From Paludibacteraceae bacterium (GTDB lineage Bacteria; Bacteroidota; Bacteroidia; Bacteroidales; Paludibacteraceae): 35,660 nt of DNA. This document shows positions 7,025 through 13,329 of the stretch, piece by piece (the stretch's first letter is position 1; every line of letters begins with the position of its first letter). The notes beneath the pieces are model-generated. The model was not told the origin of the DNA, ran no database searches, and saw only the letters and a program-made list of their open reading frames with translations. The stretch covers positions 1-35,660 of the forward strand of contig JAKSNZ010000014.1 of NCBI GenBank assembly GCA_024405855.1. Direction: 5' to 3'. The position numbers and the translations under genes are program-made.

Positions 7025-8165
7025 ATGACAACTGAAAACATTCATGAAATAGTTGAATTGCAACACCGCATATTCACACTTGGTGGCACCAGAAGTGTAG
7101 AGAACCGCATTCATCAGCTTAAAAGGCTTGAAGAGGGCATCTTAAAATATGAATCAGCGTTTTATGAGGTTTTGTCCGCTTGTAGGTGCACTTGCAGCAG
7201 GTTGCACAGCCGTTCTAAAGCCATCGCCCTACACTCCGTCAGTAAGTGCCGTCTGTAAAAAGATGGTTGAAGAGTTCTTTCCTGAAAACATTGTTGCCAT
7301 TATAGAAGGCAACCGCGATGTCAACACCTTGCTTCTAAAAGAGCGTTATGACATTATTTTCTTTACCGGGAGTCCTAAACTTGCACGCATAATTACGGCG
7401 GCTGCGGCACCAAACCTTACCCCGACAATTCTTGAACTTGGTGGCAAAAGCCCCTGCATTGTTGATAAGGAGGCAGACATAAAACTTGCCGCAAAACGCA
7501 TTATGTGGGGAAAAATCATAAACGCAGGACAAACCTGCATTGCTCCTGACTATCTGTTTGTACACGCAGAAGTCAAGCATCTCCTGTTTGATGAAATGAA
7601 AAAGGCTGTTGACACCCTGCTACCAAACATAAAGGAGAACAACTATTTTCCACGCATCGTAAACTCAAAGAGTTTCAAACGTTTAAGCGGGTATCTTAAG
7701 TCAGGTAACATAATTTTTGGCGGCGACACAGATGAACATGAACGCTACATTTCACCTACTCTTATTGACAATGTTGACCCAGAAAGTCCAATAATGCAGG
7801 AAGAGATTTTTGGTCCTATTCTGCCAGCCATGAGCTTCAAAGACATTGAAGAGGTTATAACTTTTGTAAACTCAAGAGAAAAGCCTCTTGCGTTCTACTA
7901 CTTTGGCTCCACTGACAAAGGTTGGAAAGTCATTAACAGAACCACATCGGGCGGAGCGTGCCTGAATGATGTAATCATGCACATTTCAAACAGCAACATG
8001 CCGTTTGGCGGTGTCGGCAACAGCGGTATGGGACGTTATCACGGCAAAGAGAGTTTTCTTGCATTCAGCAATCGCCGCTCTGTGCTAAACTCCGTCACCA
8101 CCATTGACAACCCAATAAAATACCCTCCATTCAAAGGCGTTGGGCTGCTGAAAAAGATTTTGTAA
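7025..8165 (+). pseudogene. Aldehyde dehydrogenase (class 3-like), internal deletion and frame change
   Basis: Two reading frames together cover an NAD(P)-dependent aldehyde dehydrogenase. The first (7025-7258) gives a normal N-terminus up to LKRLEEGILKYESAFYEVL. The second (+1 frame, open from 7149) begins in the conserved PLVGALAAGCTAVLKPS segment and runs to the C-terminus, with the general base region LELGGKSP and catalytic Cys in NAGQTCIAPDY. The residues that normally lie between (about 80 codons, including the PWNYP cofactor motif) are missing. The total is about 1141 bp against roughly 1370 bp for the family, so a deletion of about 230 bp that also breaks the frame fits best, with the junction near 7170-7185. 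A truncated protein from ATG 7149 would lack much of the coenzyme-binding fold. The last 61 bp recur at 9744-9804. Confidence 0.85.
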
Positions 8166-8168
8166 AAA
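8108..8168 (+). repeat. 61 bp direct repeat, copy 1 (3' end of the aldehyde dehydrogenase gene)
   Basis: From CAACCCAATAAAAT to GATTTTGTAAAAA, identical over 61 bases to 9744-9804. This copy is the natural 3' end of the dehydrogenase coding sequence, including its stop codon. The repeats bracket 1575 bp. Integration at a gene's 3' end with duplication of that end is the usual trace of tyrosine-recombinase integration, but no integrase is present, so the mechanism is inferred. Confidence 0.95.
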
Positions 8169-8676
8169 CTTTCCCCAAAGATGGACGTTTCAAGTCTGTG
8201 ATGTACCTATCTGCTATTGGACGAAACATGTACATATAGATACTTCCATAATCAGACTCTGTAAATATATTGTCTTTGCTATGATATATATCCCATGCTG
8301 TGCCTATCTTACTATGTAGTTCTGTGTTGCTAACAACTCGTGCAGCATGTGTCCACCCTGCGGAATTGGCGAATAATGCAACTTTGTCATAATTTTCTTC
8401 AATACAGGAATTTCTGCATTTTGAGAATCCAAAATATTCAAAAAGTTTTACCAATGATTCTTTTTTAGAATTACAAGGAACACTTGATGGCCACCAAGAC
8501 CACGAGAAGTTAGTAGGGTGGTCTAGACCTACCCAAACATCATTCATACCAAGAGCCCATCCTATACAATTATAAGCAGGTGTGCAATCGCTGGTTATTT
8601 TAAAATTGCTGTCGTTTTTTAGATTTGGGAACCAACCGATTAATGTTTTACGGTCTTGCTTAGTATATTTAGCCAT
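8131..8676 (-). CDS. DUF7689-like protein, papain-like cysteine peptidase fold suspected
   Basis: A 181 aa protein. It has the pattern P.YNCIGWALGM, W-rich SWSWWP, FEYFGFSKC, E..YDKVALFA, WTHAARVV, HSKIGTAWDIYH and YG.IYMYMFR, which I associate with the DUF7689 family. The invariant Cys in YNC, His in THAAR and a later Asp/His (DIYH) would suit a papain-like catalytic set, but this is inference. The last nine codons and the stop lie in the 61 bp repeat, antisense to the dehydrogenase 3' end, so its C-terminus (KSFSAAQRL) may have been created by the insertion. Its start overlaps the upstream 96 aa gene by 37 bp, so the two are probably co-translated. Function unknown. Confidence 0.6.
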   Translation of the reverse strand: MAKYTKQDRKTLIGWFPNLKNDSNFKITSDCTPAYNCIGWALGMNDVWVGLDHPTNFSWSWWPSSVPCNSKKESLVKLFEYFGFSKCRNSCIEENYDKVALFANSAGWTHAARVVSNTELHSKIGTAWDIYHSKDNIFTESDYGSIYMYMFRPIADRYITDLKRPSLGKVFTKSFSAAQRL

Positions 8677-8930
8677 ACATTACATATTGTTTGTAGAGGA
8701 ACGTATCCTTCACATTTAACTTCCCCCGGGTATATCTTGTCTAAGGCATAAACTAATAACGTAGGTCCTTTTTTTAACTCTTCATAGATGAAAGGAACAG
8801 CATCTTCTTTCATGTTTACAATTTCATTGAAATACTTATTATTGAAATTTCCTACAGAAAGATAGGCTGTTTCTCTATTCCAATTACTAAGGATAGATGC
8901 AAATTGTTTTCCTAAAGTGGTTCTTGTCAT
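8640..8930 (-). CDS. Small protein paired with the DUF7689-like gene
   Basis: A 96 aa protein of unknown function. The pattern WNRETAYLSVGNF..KYFNEIVNMKEDAVPFIYEELKKGPTLLVYALDKI recalls small helical, HEAT-like proteins (W..ET...S....H..Y..II.MG..ALP.IL.EL......WF.AL..I) often found directly upstream of DUF7689 genes; this link is from memory and not checked. The promoter is the 102 bp repeat copy at 8953-9054, with the -7 element 33 bp before the ATG. It overlaps the downstream gene by 37 bp. Confidence 0.6.
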   Translation of the reverse strand: MTRTTLGKQFASILSNWNRETAYLSVGNFNNKYFNEIVNMKEDAVPFIYEELKKGPTLLVYALDKIYPGEVKCEGYVPLQTICNVWLNILSKTVKH

Positions 8931-8952
8931 AGATTTAATCTAATGCAATTTG

Positions 8953-9054
8953 TTTCCGCTTGCAAAGATACAACATAATTTTCAATCCACCAAATAAAAT
9001 TTCACGTAACTCACTGAGTTTAAAAACTATAACTATTACTACAATTTTTAAACC
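8953..9054 (-). repeat. 102 bp promoter-bearing repeat, copy A
   Basis: On the minus strand this is about 95% identical (5 mismatches in 102) to 15920-16021 on the plus strand. It holds a strong promoter: TTTG (8991-8994), 20 bp, TATCTTTG (8963-8970), transcribing the 96 aa gene. The similarity stops a few bases after the likely transcription start, so promoter and upstream region, but not the gene, are shared. Confidence 0.9.
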
Positions 9055-9079
9055 AACTACATCCTTCTCTGTCAAGTAC

Positions 9080-9239
9080 AGCAACCAACTCCTAAACAAT
9101 TGACAGATGCTCACCAGGAACCCTTCAAAATCACACAAATATCCGGTGCTCGCGAATGTACTTCGTACCGCTTGCGCTCCTCTATTTGTACGTGATTTTG
9201 TGCGGGGCTCGCAATGCAATTGTTTAGGAATTGGTTGCT
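9080..9239. repeat. 160 bp imperfect palindrome (MITE-like or structured RNA)
   Basis: Outer arms of 23 bp (9080-9102 and 9217-9239) match 22/23 as an inverted repeat. Inner arms (9127-9141 and 9183-9199) pair with a 2 nt bulge (AAAATCAC..ACAAATA / TATTTGT..GTGATTTT). The centre has a further weak pairing around GTAC-TTC-GTAC. The element lies in the non-coding stretch 8931-9270, between the small-gene promoter and the nuclease ORF end. No target duplication or transposase was seen. A 94-codon frame across it shows no protein-like features. Confidence 0.8.
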
Positions 9240-9241
9240 AT

Positions 9242-9279
9242 TTTCAATAAAGAGTTAAACAGCAATATATTTATTGAAA
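9242..9279 (-). terminator. Hairpin at the stop codon of the nuclease-like ORF
   Basis: A 10 bp perfect inverted repeat (TTTCAATAAA / TTTATTGAAA) with an 18 nt loop. The upstream arm on the minus strand contains the last codons and TAA stop of the ORF at 9271-9738. No T run follows on the minus strand. Confidence 0.5.
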
Positions 9280-9738
9280 GGACTTGTATAGTTGAGATAC
9301 TGAAATGGTATCAACCTGACCATTCTTAAATCTAATGATTTTCCAATCCTCTCCATCTAATATTGGCAAGTAGAAAATATGGCCTGTTAATTTGGAGCTA
9401 TATTTGTAGCATTCCTTTAGAGCGTTTATTTTAGTTTCATACTCCTCTTTGTTTATGCTCAATGTATTTGAAACATTTACACTTTTTACCTCAAAAATAT
9501 GAACCACACCTTTTGTGTCTTTCATAATAAAATCAGGATACGACTGATGAAGACCATTCAGGTAATACTCATACTTGATTTCAGAGTTGTGTAAATAATT
9601 CTTACCCCACAAGAATAATGATTTTAGTCCTTCTTCGGAAGTTGGATTATCATCAAACAAATTTAACATTTGGTATGACTGTATTTTTGAGCCTGAAATA
9701 ATTCTTTCTATTATTCCTTTATCTGACAATCCCTTCAT
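9271..9738 (-). CDS. PD-(D/E)XK-like nuclease ORF, possibly a C-terminal remnant
   Basis: A 155 aa ORF. The core SYPDFIMKD..GVVHIFEVKSVN fits a PD-(D/E)XK nuclease (PD then ExK), followed by EEYETKINALKECYKYSSKLTGHIFYLP, a layout often seen at the C-terminus of helicase-type restriction subunits. No helicase motifs are present, and the Met start lies 5 bp from the 61 bp repeat, where the upstream sequence becomes antisense dehydrogenase. It may therefore be the tail of a longer gene cut by the insertion. It lies in the same frame as the GIY-YIG/helicase gene, separated only by that gene's TGA and 27 open codons. Confidence 0.6.
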   Translation of the reverse strand: MKGLSDKGIIERIISGSKIQSYQMLNLFDDNPTSEEGLKSLFLWGKNYLHNSEIKYEYYLNGLHQSYPDFIMKDTKGVVHIFEVKSVNVSNTLSINKEEYETKINALKECYKYSSKLTGHIFYLPILDGEDWKIIRFKNGQVDTISVSQLYKSFQ

Positions 9739-9743
9739 AATAT

Positions 9744-9804
9744 CAACCCAATAAAATACCCTCCATTCAAAGGCGTTGGGCTGCTGAAAAAGATTTTGTA
9801 AAAA
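9744..9804 (+). repeat. 61 bp direct repeat, copy 2
   Basis: Exact copy of 8108-8168, placed between the stop codon of the helicase gene (9820) and the nuclease ORF start (9738). It carries the last 18 codons of the dehydrogenase without the rest of the gene, so it is a displaced copy. Read on the minus strand, it forms an open linker between the two flanking ORFs. Confidence 0.95.
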
Positions 9805-9819
9805 AATAATACAACCAAA

Positions 9820-12294
9820 TCATATCACCGTATCCCATAGTCCCATATTAGGCGTGCGGCGGTCAATGCCTGTGTAGTTAAGACTTGCATCTTCATAGCG
9901 TTTGAACTTATACACAGCATCATTCATAAGCTCTGAATTGAACACCCCAAGACTGACAAGCAACTCAAAATCCTTAAGAGTGAGTCCTGTTACCCTGCGG
10001 AATAAATCCGGCTCAAGTTGGCGTATTACATCTTTTAAGCAGAACTCCCTGTAATCCGTTAAATACATAAATACAGGGATACGTGTTGCAAACTTAATAA
10101 GTTTTTCCTGAATCTGCTTGCGTTTGCTCTTGTACTCCTTTTCCTCTTCTGTAAGTTCTTTTTTCTCTTTCGTAGTCAAACCATCTGGATTCTCACGCTT
10201 AACTTTCTTAATATGCTCTGATTTATTGATTATGGTTTCAATATCCTGATTAAGTGCACGAAAACCCTCAATATTCATAAGGGCGCTCATTGCCGCCTCA
10301 TTATTCATAAGACGCTGCAATGTTATATTATCAACATTAACAAGCAACGCACTTTCCCACCGGCGGGCAAGAAGTGTTGCCGTTGTTCCGCTCATTGACA
10401 TATCAAGAATGCCCTTAGCATCAATCTCTTTCATACTACTCCCATCGTAGGCAAGTATAGGTAGAAACTTAATAAACTCCTCTACTTTTTTCTCTGGATT
10501 ATCAGTATTTACATTTAAGCGACAACTATAGTCAGCCACTTGCTTTAATGCCCTGTTAGGGGCAAAGTCAAACACATAACAGAGAGGTTTTAGCACAACC
10601 TCTTTCCCACACTCATCCTTTACACTCCAAGGCGATTGCACGCGAAATGCAGCCTGGAAATAAGTTTCAGGACTTTGAGAATTACGCAACATAAATATTC
10701 CGCTCCAAGGTCTTATTGTTACGCCTGTTGAAAGTTTTCCGCAAGATAGAGTAATAGTTTTGGATTTTTGCGGGTTATCCATTGCCTTATATACAGGAAT
10801 CACAGCATCCGCTCCCATACCAGCCTCATTACCAGCCGCAACAACAATCTCATAATCATTAAAGAATGAGTTTGCATTACGCCCTAAAAGTTCTTTCATA
10901 GCATAGCAAGATGCAACACTTGGCAGAAACCAGAAAGTGTGTTGCAAATAACTCAAAAGACGATAATCAGAAAATGGCAAAGCAGGTTTATCTGTGGCAA
11001 GTTTCAAATTAGAGACAATAGTTTCTGAAAAGGTTCCACGAATCCAATTAATCCACTTCTGCACATATTCAGGGTGTGCAAACCCATTATCATCGGCACG
11101 GAAAAATTCATTTAGGTCAAACTCATCAAATTCACCTTGAGATGCTATCTCACATATCTTGTCGGGCAACTGATATGTCAGCATAACCATTTTAGGTAAT
11201 GATAGATAAGGATTATCATCACCAACCCATTTCTCCTTTGCATCTTGTTCATCAGAGTATGTCCAGTTAAAAATCTGGTCTTCAATAAACTCTCCTGAAC
11301 TTATTGCACGGAATGGTGTGCCTGAAAGATATAGATAAGCCATTGTTTTAAGAGGCATCAACCCCTCATCATACTCTTCTATAGCCTCAATCTCCTTTTT
11401 AGAATACTCCTTTTCCGCTACCAACGCACTCTTTTCAGCCGAAATACTTTCAATGTCAGCTTTATCATAAAACTCTTTTGCATTCTTTCCCCAAGCGCCA
11501 TAGTGGTACTCATCAAGAATAATACAGTCCCAATCAATAGTTTGAATCCATTCATTTGTAGCCTTAATTCCTCCCGATGCACTCTTGCCAAGTACATCTT
11601 GAAATGATGCAAAACAAACAAACGGTTTACTCTCATCTACAATATTAAACTCACGGTCGTCTTGTTTCTCACAGAACTGCCAACCATCAAAATCCTTATG
11701 AGTCAGCAAGTCTTCTCTCCACGCAGTTTTGACAGCAGGCTTAAAAGTAAGCACAAGCACCTTGCTCCAACCCATTTTCAGAGCCAACTGATATGATGTA
11801 AATGTTTTACCAAAACGCATTTTGGCATTCCAAAGGAAGTGAGGCGTAAGACCTGCGTTTTGAGGGTCTTTATAAAAGTCATTAAAGTACCCCGATGTCT
11901 TATCAACTGCACGTTGCTGCTCAGGTCGCATTTTGAAACTGTATATGCGTTCAATAATAGTATCTTTATTAATCTTGACAGCCTCTATAGCCTTCTCTAT
12001 ATCCTCTACAGAACAATTAAACCACTCGCCTTGCTTTGTAAATCCACTTTTCTGTAAAACTTTGTGAACCTGGTAGTCACGAAATGCTGTACCGTCACTA
12101 CGCATAGCCTCACGTACCAACTCCACATGCCACGATTGTCCTGGTACTACCGTTGGGTAATGTTCTTTCATTCTCTCTTCCACACTGCGTGTGGTATCTC
12201 CAACCTTAAGCATACCAGGATACCTGGTGTCAGAATAGGCATATATAACAGGTTTTCTATCAACCTTTTCTCTAAGCAGTTCAGTTTCAGCCAT
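9820..12294 (-). CDS. GIY-YIG (T5orf172-like) nuclease fused to an SF2 helicase, restriction-like
   Basis: An 824 aa protein. The N-terminal domain (about residues 15-105) has IYAY at 17-20, KVGDTTRSVEERM at 30-42 and EWF at 90-92, the pattern of the T5orf172/MUG113 branch of GIY-YIG nucleases. The helicase part follows: Walker A-like AKMRFGKT (157-164), DEYH (261-264), SGTPF (324-328), then LSTGVTIRPW and ETYFQAAFRVQSPW as motifs V and VI. A charged helical region follows near residues 690-740. Together these suggest a translocating DNA cleavage subunit working with the methyltransferases encoded upstream on the same strand. Between them sits a toxin-antitoxin pair and a terminator hairpin only 26 bp before this ATG, so expression probably depends on readthrough. 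Confidence 0.8.
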   Translation of the reverse strand: MAETELLREKVDRKPVIYAYSDTRYPGMLKVGDTTRSVEERMKEHYPTVVPGQSWHVELVREAMRSDGTAFRDYQVHKVLQKSGFTKQGEWFNCSVEDIEKAIEAVKINKDTIIERIYSFKMRPEQQRAVDKTSGYFNDFYKDPQNAGLTPHFLWNAKMRFGKTFTSYQLALKMGWSKVLVLTFKPAVKTAWREDLLTHKDFDGWQFCEKQDDREFNIVDESKPFVCFASFQDVLGKSASGGIKATNEWIQTIDWDCIILDEYHYGAWGKNAKEFYDKADIESISAEKSALVAEKEYSKKEIEAIEEYDEGLMPLKTMAYLYLSGTPFRAISSGEFIEDQIFNWTYSDEQDAKEKWVGDDNPYLSLPKMVMLTYQLPDKICEIASQGEFDEFDLNEFFRADDNGFAHPEYVQKWINWIRGTFSETIVSNLKLATDKPALPFSDYRLLSYLQHTFWFLPSVASCYAMKELLGRNANSFFNDYEIVVAAGNEAGMGADAVIPVYKAMDNPQKSKTITLSCGKLSTGVTIRPWSGIFMLRNSQSPETYFQAAFRVQSPWSVKDECGKEVVLKPLCYVFDFAPNRALKQVADYSCRLNVNTDNPEKKVEEFIKFLPILAYDGSSMKEIDAKGILDMSMSGTTATLLARRWESALLVNVDNITLQRLMNNEAAMSALMNIEGFRALNQDIETIINKSEHIKKVKRENPDGLTTKEKKELTEEEKEYKSKRKQIQEKLIKFATRIPVFMYLTDYREFCLKDVIRQLEPDLFRRVTGLTLKDFELLVSLGVFNSELMNDAVYKFKRYEDASLNYTGIDRRTPNMGLWDTVI

Positions 12295-12324
12295 ATTATT
12301 TAGTGTTTAGTTTTAAGCATAAAA

Positions 12325-12362
12325 AAATCGGTAACTCCGCTTCATTTTGGAATTACCGATTT
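12325..12362 (-). terminator. Terminator after the toxin gene, before the helicase gene
   Basis: A 12 bp stem (AAATCGGTAACT / AATTACCGATTT, one mismatch) with a T run on the minus strand (plus-strand A run 12321-12327). It lies just after the PIN toxin stop (12382) and 26 bp upstream of the helicase ATG. The arm at 12344-12360 is also one of the inverted repeats flanking the toxin-antitoxin pair. Confidence 0.7.
12344..12360 (+). repeat. 17 bp inverted repeat flanking the toxin-antitoxin pair, left copy
   Basis: ATTTTGGAATTACCGAT. The reverse complement of 13284-13300 differs at one base of 17. The two copies enclose the PIN/RelB gene pair and nothing else. Confidence 0.7.
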
Positions 12363-12381
12363 GACTGAACTCAATAATATT

Positions 12382-12783
12382 TCACTCTTCTAAAAACTTA
12401 ACAAATTCAGATGGTGTAATAATGTTTTTATGTTTTGGGAAATGTTTCATATTTCCAGTTACAAGATAGCAATCTTCTTTGGAGAGAAATGCCTCAAGAA
12501 AAGCTCTGTCATTTTCATCTACAAGTTTGTTGTAATACGCTGCACCATTAGCCAACTCTCCATTCTGTAAAACACACTTTATGAGTTTAATTATAGATTC
12601 ACTTTCTATATTAAACTGTACCCTATGAAGTACTTCCACATATTCTTTTAAAATATCAACAGAATACACTATCTTAAACTTACCATTCAACAACTGATTT
12701 AAGATAGTCACAGTTGGAGAAAGTTGGTTTTGCGTCAATAATGCGGAAACAAAGACATTTGTATCTACTACAGCACTAATCAT
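12382..12783 (-). CDS. PIN domain toxin of a type II toxin-antitoxin system
   Basis: A 133 aa PIN-domain protein of the COG1569 type. The N-terminus SAVVDTNVFVSALLT carries the first catalytic Asp. DENDRAFLEAFLS and the C-terminal YLVTGNMKHFP give the other acidic/TGN positions of the PIN active site, a Mg-dependent RNase in characterised members. Its ATG overlaps the antitoxin stop by 4 bp (ATGA), so the two are translationally coupled. Target RNA unknown. Confidence 0.85.
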   Translation of the reverse strand: MISAVVDTNVFVSALLTQNQLSPTVTILNQLLNGKFKIVYSVDILKEYVEVLHRVQFNIESESIIKLIKCVLQNGELANGAAYYNKLVDENDRAFLEAFLSKEDCYLVTGNMKHFPKHKNIITPSEFVKFLEE

Positions 12784-13211
12784 TCTGATGTTTTTCTTTT
12801 ACGTTCTTTTCTAACCTCAGCAATAAACTCATTAATCTCATCAAGGGTCATTTCCGGTCCTTTTCTACTCTCTGCTTGCCTTCTAATCTCCTGAAAACTC
12901 TCAATTGCCTGTCTCCTTACAGTCTCCTCATCAAGCAGACCCAATTCTCTCATTGTATCAACCATAATCATAACTCTGTTTATAGAAGGAGAAGAAGAGG
13001 AAACTCCGTATGTAGCCGCTGGTTCCGCTGCCATATATGATGACGGCTCATCCTTTGTTCTTAACATAAACGGAATACCCTTATAATTCACAACTTGTGT
13101 AAGGAACATTCTGATGGCGGAGGTCATATCCATACCTATGGAAGAGAGAACCTCCTCTGCCTGTTTCTTAAGGTTAGCGTCAACCCTTGTTTGAACTAAT
13201 ACTGTTTGCAT
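12780..13211 (-). CDS. RelB/DinJ family antitoxin
   Basis: A 143 aa protein. The N-terminal ribbon-helix-helix VQTRVDANLKKQAEEVLSSIGMDMTSAIRMFLTQ, followed by GIPF, is characteristic of RelB/DinJ antitoxins. The extra C-terminal part, with an Ala/Ser-rich linker and a long charged helix (residues about 85-143), probably binds and blocks the PIN toxin. Being a DNA binder, it likely represses its own promoter through the palindrome at 13242-13259. Confidence 0.85.
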   Translation of the reverse strand: MQTVLVQTRVDANLKKQAEEVLSSIGMDMTSAIRMFLTQVVNYKGIPFMLRTKDEPSSYMAAEPAATYGVSSSSPSINRVMIMVDTMRELGLLDEETVRRQAIESFQEIRRQAESRKGPEMTLDEINEFIAEVRKERKRKTSE

Positions 13212-13234
13212 ACTTTTATATTGTTTTTGTATGA

Positions 13235-13266
13235 CAAAAGTAATACATTATTATGTATTTTGCAAA
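13235..13266 (-). promoter_or_regulatory. Toxin-antitoxin promoter with operator in the spacer
   Basis: On the minus strand: TTTG (13263-13266), a 20 bp spacer, and TACTTTTG (13235-13242), an exact TAnnTTTG. The spacer holds a perfect inverted repeat AATACAT-4-ATGTATT at 13242-13259, ideally placed for antitoxin autorepression. A second palindrome, TGCAAA-4-TTTGCA, covers the -33 element (13261-13276). Confidence 0.75.
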
Positions 13267-13283
13267 TTTATTTGCAAAATTTT

Positions 13284-13300
13284 ATCAGTAATTCCAAAAT
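13284..13300 (+). repeat. 17 bp inverted repeat flanking the toxin-antitoxin pair, right copy
   Basis: ATCAGTAATTCCAAAAT, inverted partner of 12344-12360 (16/17). It lies between the antitoxin promoter and the end of the methyltransferase gene. Confidence 0.7.
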
Positions 13301-13329
13301 ATCAAAGAACAATTTTCACCCCCGATGTA

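Noticed and set aside
8935..9219. 94-codon minus-strand ORF over the promoter repeat and the palindrome
   Set aside because: It spans two non-coding structures (the palindrome and the 102 bp repeat), shows no family motifs and its start lies within a palindrome arm.
9080..9239. Retron or CRISPR-like interpretation of the palindromic region
   Set aside because: No reverse transcriptase, cas gene or regularly spaced repeats lie nearby; only one palindromic unit is present.
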